Assembly: GCF_010015585.1 (NCBI RefSeq)
Contig: NW_022985067.1
Location: forward strand, 273,514 to 337,513
DNA length: 64,000 bases
Source of the DNA: Eremomyces bilateralis CBS 781.70
Lineage: Eukaryota > Ascomycota > Dothideomycetes > Eremomycetales > Eremomycetaceae
Direction: 5' to 3'
The translations under genes were made by a program, and so were the position numbers. The notes beneath the pieces are model-generated. The model searched no databases and was not told where the DNA came from. It saw only the letters and a program-made list of their open reading frames with translations. Each line of letters begins with the position of its first letter. Position 1 is the first letter of the stretch. This document shows positions 57,224 through 64,000 of this stretch, one piece after another.

Positions 57224-57394
57224 ATCACCATTTCCGCGAGTTCTGCAGTTGCACGTTGAGCGAGTTGGTGGTCACAGAAATGAGTAGGCTAACCATTTTT
57301 GGCTACGTGTACGTCTAGTAATTGGGTGCGTGTACGTGTAGAAACTGGGTGCGTGTACGTGTAGAATACCCTACGTGTACGCGCAGGACCATCC
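57224..57394 (-). repeat. MULE right terminal inverted repeat
   Basis: Reverse complement of the left TIR with two mismatches; starts 50 bases after the transposase stop codon. Confidence 0.95.
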
Positions 57395-57403
57395 ATTAAA
57401 TCC
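57395..57403. repeat. target-site duplication, right (ATTAAATCC)
   Basis: Identical to 54141-54149. Confidence 0.95.
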
Positions 57404-57723
57404 CATTTCGGCCTCGGTGTTCCCAAAATTTAGACCCCGACGCTCGGGAAAAGAGCCGAAGTTTAGGGTACCGAGCCTTTTGACCGGGTTTTCTGGCCTA
57501 CTGTCCAAGCCAGGGACCGAAACTCCAAATGAACAAGATATTAATGACATTTCATGTGGGGGGACTTCCCCGGCGTCGGGCTTGATGCTATCTTTCTATT
57601 ACAAAAATGCGATTCTTTGCACCAAAATACCTCAGTATTTGGCTTTGATCTAATGGCGGGAAACAGCCAGACGTCTGTAGATATTCACGAAGGTTTCAAG
57701 ACTTACTCGTCGCGTTCAGGTTA
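57404..57723. other. intergenic between the MULE and the CoA-transferase gene
   Basis: Should hold the 3' untranslated end of the CoA-transferase gene. Nothing else seen. Confidence 0.4.
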
Positions 57724-59043
57724 CTACGAAGAATCCTCCAATCCAAAACTCTTGAAAATAGCTGCATTATGCTCGCCCACCGCTGGCACCGGGTCCATAC
57801 GCGCTCTCAAGCTGTCTTCTGTTCCATGTGACGGGACACCCGGCGGAATTAGAGCTGGAACACGGCCGATCGGAGTGTCCACCTCCGTCCAGCGGCCTCG
57901 TTCACGAAGCTGTGGATGATCCCATACTCCTTGCATGTCGTTCACGTTAGCATTGGCGATGCCCGCGCTGTCCAGCTGCGCGACCGCTTCTGCGGCTGTC
58001 AACTTCGAGAATGCGTCATAAATGATGTCTCGTAGTTCGGTGCGGTTCTCTGTGCGCTGGGAGTTGTTGCAGAAACGAGGGTCCTTGACGAGGTCGGCAT
58101 TGTCGAGTAGTTGGACGCAGAACGTAGTCCATTCTCGTTCGTTCTGGATTCCGAGCATGACAGATTGGCCATCACCTGTTTCGAATGGACCGTATGGGTA
58201 TATAGCTGCGTGGGAGGCGCCGGCGGGCGTCGGGCCAGGAGCCTTCTTGTGCGTATAGTACATGGGAAAGCCCATCCATTCCACCATGCTCTCAAGCATA
58301 GAGATATCAATCTTACAACCCTGACCCGTTTTCTGGCGTTGCAAAATCGCGGCTAGGATGTTGGTGTACGCATACATGCCAGCTGCAATATCCGCAATGG
58401 AGATGCCGACCTTTGCTGGCTCGCTCCCCGTTCCGGTGACAGAAAGCATGCCCGACTCGCTCTGAATGAGTAGGTCATAAGCTTTCTTGGTACGGTACGG
58501 GCCATCCTGCCCGTACCCGGAAATGTCGCATACGATCAACTTTGGGTTTTCGGCTCGTAGAGCTTCGTAGGAAAGTCCCATTCGCGCCGTCGCACCAGGA
58601 GCCAGATTTTGAACCAAGACATCCGCTTGTCCCAGGAGTTTCTTCAACATTCCCAGCTCTTTAGGTTTTTTCAGGTCGAGCGCTAAACTCTCCTTGGATC
58701 GATTCGTCCACACAAAATGAGAGGCCAGCCCATCCACTCGCGTATCATAGTCCCGTGCGAAATCGCCCACTCCGGGACGCTCAACTTTGATCACTCGTGC
58801 TCCCATGTCCGCCAGTTGTCTAGTGCAATATGGTGCTGCAATTGCTTGCTCGATACTAACGACTATTACACCCTCTAGAGGACGAGAGGCGCTCGACGGC
58901 TGCGATGAGTTGCTTCTTGGATGGCATGTAGATGTAAAGTGCTGAAGTCGAGTGGCGTAGCCCAGCATAGGCATTGCGGGTTGATATGCTCTTGCCTTGC
59001 CGAAAAATGTGCGCATAGCGGCAACATTCCAGGGAACGTTCAT
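57724..59043 (-). CDS. class III (CaiB/BaiF) CoA-transferase, probably mitochondrial
   Basis: Intronless frame of 439 residues from the ATG at 59043. The open frame continues upstream to a TTG, which I do not use. The first 50 residues (MNVPWNVAAMRTFFGKARAY, QPAMPMLGYATRLQHF) are basic and lack acids, like a mitochondrial presequence. The core starts LEGVIVVSIEQAIAAPYCTRQ. GARVIKVERPGVGDFARDYD, SLALDLKKPKE and SGYGQDGPYRTKKAYDLLIQ follow. KIDISMLESMVEW has the Asp expected to carry the acyl-anhydride intermediate. Family members move CoA between carboxylic acids, or racemise 2-methylacyl-CoA. SUGCT-like dicarboxylate CoA-transfer is one possibility. It shares a neighbourhood with an acyl-CoA dehydrogenase. 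Confidence 0.9.
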   Translation of the reverse strand: MNVPWNVAAMRTFFGKARAYQPAMPMLGYATRLQHFTSTCHPRSNSSQPSSASRPLEGVIVVSIEQAIAAPYCTRQLADMGARVIKVERPGVGDFARDYDTRVDGLASHFVWTNRSKESLALDLKKPKELGMLKKLLGQADVLVQNLAPGATARMGLSYEALRAENPKLIVCDISGYGQDGPYRTKKAYDLLIQSESGMLSVTGTGSEPAKVGISIADIAAGMYAYTNILAAILQRQKTGQGCKIDISMLESMVEWMGFPMYYTHKKAPGPTPAGASHAAIYPYGPFETGDGQSVMLGIQNEREWTTFCVQLLDNADLVKDPRFCNNSQRTENRTELRDIIYDAFSKLTAAEAVAQLDSAGIANANVNDMQGVWDHPQLRERGRWTEVDTPIGRVPALIPPGVPSHGTEDSLRARMDPVPAVGEHNAAIFKSFGLEDSS

Positions 59044-60704
59044 ATCTTCGACTTCTGAAGAGTCGGAGCCAGCGGCACTGGATGAGGCTGCACAACAGGT
59101 CAAAGGATTCCGGAAATGGTTTCAAACTGGAAGATAATTCTATGGCCGAAGATGGTTGGTATTGACTTCAGAGTATTGTTTCGTGATGCCTGCGACACAT
59201 AACATCGGGTTCCTAACCAAATACTATAAGGCTTTCGACCAGACTGGGATAATATATGACTGTGCACTCTGGCTGTATGGAGACTGTGGAGTAAATTACG
59301 ATCGTTAGGCTCGGAATCTTCTGAAATGCAATTTCGGATAGACGACCCGGATCCCGCAGGCAGCCGAATTGAAGGCATACAGCCGAGCGAGCCTCCGATA
59401 TGGTTCTCGCTCGCTCCTCAATCGTAACCGCATGTCAGGCATATCGGCTACCCTCGGCTATTGATATAGTGTCAGTCAACGTCAGCGGAGAGCTAGGGGG
59501 GCGGTCTTCGGAAGAGGAACGCAAGGAAGGCAGGAGTCTCGGGTTCACTAGTAAGCAGGCTATTCATCCATCATAGATTGAGACAATGCAACGTGTATTT
59601 GCGCTTTCGGAAAGCACATTGGACTGGGCCGTGGGTGTTCACCCTGGGGATATCAAGGAAAATGAACTAGGCAGAGACGCTTAGAACTTAGACGGCAAGA
59701 TGATCAACGATCCCGTAATCAAGGCTGTACGGGGCTTGATGGGCCAAGCAAAGGCATGTGAAATCGATAACGTATTCCACAAGCGAGCGGCGCATACAAG
59801 CGAGCGGCGCACCCCCTTTTACTAACAAATTCGGTTTCAATATCTCAACAACCACTGAATAATATAACCTGAAAACTTGGAATTATGCTTTCCTAGTCAT
59901 TCCTAGCTTCATATTAAAATATCAGAGCACTAGCTTGTATAGATATCGAGATACCTACTTCTTGACAAGATTTATGGGCCAAACCTCTATATCTTTATAA
60001 ATGTTCGTGCCAGAGCTCTGAAAATTCAATAGTAAGCTAGGAATGACTAGAAAAGTATGATTCCAAGTTTTCAGGTTATATTATTCAGTGGTTGTTGAGA
60101 TATTGAAACCGAATTTGTTAGTAAAAGGGGGTGCGCCGCTCGCTTGTATGCGCCGCTCGCTTGTGGAATACGTTATACATAAGTTCTATGAGAGATGGAA
60201 GGAATGATAGCTTCCCAGGAAACCAAATTCTTGGTCTGCACGTGCAGGGAAGTCTCCCAGCCAAACACACTCATGATCAGGTTACCGTTGGATGCTCTTG
60301 TATCATGTATGCTCTTACTACGTGCCTTCAAGCTCGATTGCTACATCAATTGATGGTTATGTGGAAGAAAAGTCCAGGGGTTAACAATTTAACATGAACA
60401 GGATGTGGCGGTATGGACATGCTCCGACTAGCGCACGCGAGTGGGTTTGGCCATCATCCATTCTCCGTCTCCCCTACACAGTATACACACCCCCCTCTTC
60501 GGGACAATGCGATAATACTGGATCTTTCTTGTCGGCTGCTACTATTCACAGATCTGCGAAGGTTAGGACACGTATCTTTGCCCTTTAGTCACCGTCGACA
60601 TTGAAGCATGCGCTTGCTGCATGCTCAGTAAACCCGGATATCTTGTAGAAGCCTCCGACTGCACCCAGATGTAACCAAAGCGAAATCATTCGTTGTTCAG
60701 CAGC
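59044..60704. other. intergenic region holding a palindromic MITE
   Basis: No gene seen. It lies between the divergently read CoA-transferase (-) and Zn2Cys6 regulator (+) genes, so promoters of both are expected at its ends. The MITE is listed separately. Confidence 0.45.
59771..60173. mobile_element. palindromic MITE, 403 bases, TA target duplication
   Basis: The two ends are reverse complements over about 150 bases, with the first roughly 115 bases appearing identical. Each end starts ACGTATTCC and has two direct copies of ACAAGCGAGCGGCGC. TA flanks both ends, suggesting a Tc1/mariner/pogo-type target. The AT-rich centre has no frame. It is non-autonomous, so it needs a transposase from elsewhere; no matching transposase is in the window. 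The arm identity points to recent activity or palindrome homogenisation. Confidence 0.85.
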
Positions 60705-63248
60705 ATGCCTCCAGAAAGTGCTGACACCGCGCCATCCCTGCGACGGCGGCGCGCGAAAATGGCATGTAAAACATGCAACTCGCGCCGGGTGCGCTGCAAT
60801 GTCCTCGAAATGAGACCTTGCGCCAACTGCGCAGCAGCTGATATCGCCTGCGAGCTACTACCTTCCAGGAGAGGAAAGTGGGTGCAAGAGAAGTTCGCGG
60901 ATATGAATCTAGACTCACCTTGACCTACCTATAGATACCAACGGAAGAAACCCCAGAATACATCACCATCTGTCGCCCGATCTTCCCGATCTGAAGCCCT
61001 TTCACCGAGTAGCCCACAGCCTCAGTTCTCACCTAGCGTGGGCGCGGCCGGGCTTCCGAGTATTGAGCAACGGCATTCAGTTGCCTCCCACACCGGTATC
61101 CCTTCTCCACAGGCCTCTCCACAGGCCGGCGGAATACAAACACATGACGTCGGACCGCAAGCCAACGCGTCGGAGGTCGCCCAGGCGCAAGCCGCCGAAA
61201 CGCATATCGTTCAAACGCAAACTACCGAAACGCAGGCCATGGACAGGACCTTGTTCTTTGGCGAGTCAAACTTCTTAACCTGTGTTGCCGGCGAACGATT
61301 CGGCTTGCCGCAGCCCTCCAGTGTGTCCACACAACCAAAGAACAGACTCTCCTACCCGATTTCGGATGCCATCAACCTCAAGGCTTCAAAAATGTACGCG
61401 GCCAGGAATCCCCAAATAAGCTCCTTGAGACACGAATATCTGCGCAGCGAGGGAGCTTTCACTTATCCCGAGCTACAAGATAGCTTACAAGTGCTACGAG
61501 CATATTTCCGCTGGTTTCATCCATGTTTTCCAATTCTCGACAGGTCCGAGATAGCGGGGATGGTCAAAAGTGGTGAGATATCTCCACTGCTGTACCAGGC
61601 TATCCTGTTCGTTGGAACCAGCTATTGCGACGAGGAGACTGTTCACCGTATGGGTTTTAGAGATCGCCCCGAGGCGAAAGCCAAGCTCTATAATCGGGCC
61701 AGGCTCTTGTTTGATGCCGATTGGGAGTCGAATAAGGTGGCAGTTCTCCAATCTTTGTTCTTAATGAGCTTCTGGCGAGCTGGGCCCCTCAACGAGAAGA
61801 ATTCCAGATACTGGCTTGGAGCAGCAATTGGCCTTGCTCAGACTCGCGGGTTTCATAGAGCGTAAGTTTTCGTGTGGAGCCGGTTCCCGGATATCTGTTA
61901 AGAATAAGCTGCAGGGCACAAAGTACCACAGTAGGGGCAAAGCAAGCTAAAATGCGGAGACGGATATGGTGGTCCATCTATGTATATCTCTCAACCCTCT
62001 GCATACACCTCCGGCTAACACCTTCCCCAAGGTCCGAGACCGCCAATCTTCAGCATCACTAGGCTTGCCAAGCCGAATACGAGATGAAGACTGTGATGTT
62101 CAAATGCTCAGTCCTTTGGATCTCGAGGAAGAGGAGCCCGAGGGATCCGCCTCGGATATCTTTGGCAATAACGAACCTGGCCATATTCTGTATGCCCTAG
62201 AGATGGCCAAATTGGCCAAGTTGCGTACGTGTGATGGTATTTGCCGACTCCAACACAACGATTTAACATTTGAGGACAGTCGGGAAGATCATAACCAACC
62301 AATTCACCCCTGGCGACAGCTACCTTGATAAAGACGAAAGATCGAGACTTTCCGAGGCGCTGGTACTGTGGAAGTCCGAGTTGCCAGAAAACATGCGTGA
62401 ATGCAACTCCGAAAGTAGACCTGGCATGATCTGGACCTACTTGCTCCATCTAGCATACAAGTTAGTTCCCCCTCCCCAAAACAGCCATGCTAATGACGAC
62501 ATGAAGTAACCTACATATCTACCTTCACCGACGAGCATATGTCAGACCTCTCAACGAGGGTGACACGCAGGCTGGTCAAGTCGCTCTTCAAGCGGCGCGC
62601 CGGATTACTAGAATCGTCGAAGACATGTTGTCGCAAGACTTGGTGAGGTTTGGTCAACTGCACGTGTAAGTAGCGGAGTATCCCGAGATATTATGAGGAG
62701 AATCTAACCATCTGACTAGAATCACAAGTCTATTCGCCTCCCTTTGCATCCACACCATCAGTCTCCAGCGATCCAAGGACACCACGCGGAGGCTGGCAGA
62801 GCACCGAGCTCAAATGTGCCTGCTCGGTCTAAAAGAGATCCAGAAGTACTGGGAGGTCAACAACCTCGTCCTCGAATTATTCTTCCAGTACTTGGATGAA
62901 TCAACGGCGAAGAGGCTTCGTGCATCGGAATTAGAACCCGTATCCGAAGCCGTGCCGGAAAATAATCCCGCACTCCAACCAGTTCCAAGTCAGCAATCCT
63001 TAGGACCGAACTCGTCACTCGACGAAGTAGCCGTATCGCCACTTGACCATGCTGGCCTACCTCATAACCAAGAGTTATCACTAGGCACGCATCCTGCATT
63101 CAGTGAGGATACACTATTCCTCGATATGCCACAAAACCTGTATCAAAATAGCACGGCAGATCCGTATGCGTTTTTAATGGATTCGCAAACACCCATAAAT
63201 GATGGACTCGATATGCAGGGCTTGCAGTTTCTTCAGCGCTGTCTTTGA
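60705..63248 (+). CDS. Zn2Cys6 transcription factor with fungal-specific domain
   Basis: Seven exons (60705-60877, 60935-61861, 61915-61981, 62032-62224, 62280-62460, 62507-62665, 62720-63248) give 742 residues, all phases consistent. The zinc cluster is complete: ACKTCNSRRVRCNVLEMRPC then ANCAAADIAC, with basic residues in the first loop. The linker after the first intron reads RRGKYQRKKPQNTS. A Gln/Ala/Thr-rich low-complexity stretch (QAQAAETHIVQTQTTETQA) follows. The regulator domain includes LQVLRAYFRWFHPCFPILDR, LLYQAILFVGTSYCDEETVH, SLFLMSFWRAGP, YWLGAAIGLAQTRGFHR and RRRIWWSIYVRDRQ. It resembles activators of catabolic genes such as cutinase/fatty-acid regulators. Its place between the CoA-transferase and acyl-CoA dehydrogenase genes makes it a candidate for their local regulator. 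Confidence 0.9.
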
Positions 63249-63717
63249 GACGACTGGCAGTACTCGACACACTGGAATGGAATTTTGCATGGAGCGGCAA
63301 TGGTGTGGTCAACCTTGGAAGCAACTGGAGCCACCATTACTGCCGCAGCCTTGCGCCCGAACTCGAGTAGGATAGAAGCGAGCATTGGGTTTCTACCGTT
63401 CATTGCGAAGCATTGAAATGCTTACAACTTCAGTTGGATTACCAAGTACCGCCGTCACGTGCCAAGAAACCGAGTCAAATTGGCTACTCGTTCTGGTTTT
63501 GGTGGTGGAATTCGACCTCCGGGCACTGGTGCAAGGTCCGGCTCGATCACCAGCATGTGCCAAGAGGCCGAGTCGAGTCGGCTATAAGCCCAAGGCTCTG
63601 ATGCATATATCCGGCTGTACGTACCGAAGGACATTACACTGTACGACTTATCGTTTATAATTGTCCATGTTTCGCCTTTCAACAAAGGATCGACTTTTTC
63701 AATCTCACCAAGTTATT
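63249..63717. promoter_or_regulatory. intergenic; promoter side of the acyl-CoA dehydrogenase gene
   Basis: No gene seen. A near-duplicate pair, TGCCAAGAAACCGAGTCAAA (63461) and TGCCAAGAGGCCGAGTCGAG (63557), lies about 95 bases apart within 260 bases of the ATG. Confidence 0.4.
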
Positions 63718-64000
63718 ATGTTTTCACCGACGGCGAGAAGTCTTTTGCGGCTAGGCCACTCCCAACTCTCCTCATGGCGATCTCTCCAGTCCCTTCCGGC
63801 CGGTGCTTGCCGCATGTTTTCAATTCTGACATCTCACAGGCACCTCATGGAGACCACAGGCTTCACTGAAACCCAATTGACGGTCCGGGAAGCCGTTTCA
63901 CAAGTTTGCTCTCAGTTCCCCAACACCTACTGGCAGGAACGTGACCAAACGGAGCAAGATCCTAAAGAATTCCATGCTGCCCTAGCACAGGACGGGTGGC
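63718..64000 (+). CDS. acyl-CoA dehydrogenase, N-terminal part (cut by window end)
   Basis: The ATG opens a frame that stays open to the window edge (94 codons). The first 40 residues are rich in Arg and Ser with no acids (MFSPTARSLLRLGHSQLSSW), a typical mitochondrial presequence. Then LTVREAVSQVCSQFPNTYWQ and ERDQTEQDPKEFHAALAQDG match the helical N-terminal domain of acyl-CoA dehydrogenases, where the segment normally leads into a GW..-PE motif. The FAD and active-site regions lie beyond the window. It oxidises acyl-CoA to enoyl-CoA in mitochondria or peroxisomes by family. It pairs naturally with the CoA-transferase at 57.7 kb. Confidence 0.75.
   Translation, partial: MFSPTARSLLRLGHSQLSSWRSLQSLPAGACRMFSILTSHRHLMETTGFTETQLTVREAVSQVCSQFPNTYWQERDQTEQDPKEFHAALAQDGW

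Larger units (their letters stand above)
54150..57394 (+). mobile_element. complete Mutator-like element (MULE), Hop-like, 3245 bases
   Basis: Terminal inverted repeats of 171 bases (54150-54320 and 57224-57394) differ at only two positions, and the element is flanked by a perfect 9-base duplication. Each TIR starts GGATGGTCCTGCGCGTACAC and holds three worn copies of a word like TACACGTACACGCACCCA, which may be transposase binding sites. Inside is one transposase gene that is open throughout once two introns are removed. Overall size, duplication length and protein type resemble the known Fusarium element Hop, but relationship is inferred from recall, not from a search. The near-identical TIRs indicate a recent insertion. 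Confidence 0.95.

Noticed and set aside
59044-59103. Longer CoA-transferase N-terminus from a TTG at 59103
   Set aside because: No in-frame ATG; the ATG at 59043 already gives a good mitochondrial-type leader.
1-64000. CRISPR arrays, operons, ribosome-binding sites
   Set aside because: Intron-rich fungal genes; no regularly spaced direct repeats with unique spacers were seen.

Overview
The window looks like a chromosome segment from a filamentous ascomycete, most likely Eurotiales (Aspergillus/Penicillium type). Genes are split by introns of about 48-90 bases with GTNNGT donors, CTAAC-like branch sites and TAG/CAG acceptors. The gene content is typical of that group: MFS carriers, C2H2 and Zn2Cys6 regulators with fungal-specific domains, SDRs and a Tsc1/hamartin homologue. 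Exon structures given here were joined by hand from reading frames and splice signals. Total lengths divide by three in every spliced model, but no transcript evidence was available.

Layout. 0.35-2.1 kb: intronless DHA1-type MFS exporter. 2.6-6.6 kb: gene-free tract made of about eight worn copies of one repeat. 6.9-8.7 kb: two small unknown genes, one with a frame break. 8.9-9.25 kb: assembly gap beside a G-run and a 17-base minisatellite. 10.7-12.4 kb: berberine-bridge-type FAD oxidase. 13.1-13.8 kb: single-pass membrane protein. 14.9 kb: tRNA-like gene with an intron. 15.8-16.7 kb: SDR. 17.0-20.6 kb: tsc1. 23.8-25.0 kb: atypical SDR. 25.9-26.6 kb: remnant of a membrane-protein gene. 26.8-28.7 kb: Dal5-type carrier with a probable 5-base micro-exon. 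29 kb: MITE-like element. 30.2-31.2 kb: NmrA-like protein. 31.5-31.8 kb: broken Zn2Cys6 finger. 32.5-34.0 kb: alpha/beta hydrolase. 35.4 kb: Cys- and Gly/Ser-rich surface protein.

36.2-53.5 kb reads as a loose catabolic or specialised-metabolism neighbourhood: amino-acid carrier, NodB-fold deacetylase or imidase-like enzyme, amidase (divergent from it), C2H2 regulator, two divergent SDRs, a second finger-type regulator that is a clear pseudogene, and a DLH-like hydrolase. The two C-N hydrolases plus an amino-acid carrier suggest use of an amide, imide or amino-acid-like substrate; this is inference.

54.15-57.39 kb is a complete Mutator-like element (MULE). It has 171-base terminal inverted repeats that differ at 2 positions, a 9-base target duplication, and a transposase that reads through once two introns are removed. 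It carries about 112 bases also found at 5.69 kb, inside the worn array. 57.7-64 kb pairs a class III CoA-transferase, a Zn2Cys6 regulator and the start of an acyl-CoA dehydrogenase, which looks like a small acyl-CoA catabolic cluster; a 403-base palindromic MITE lies within it.

The strongest signals for follow-up are the apparently whole MULE and the DNA it shares with 5.7 kb, the worn repeat array, and the regulator pseudogene whose stops resemble C-to-T mutation.
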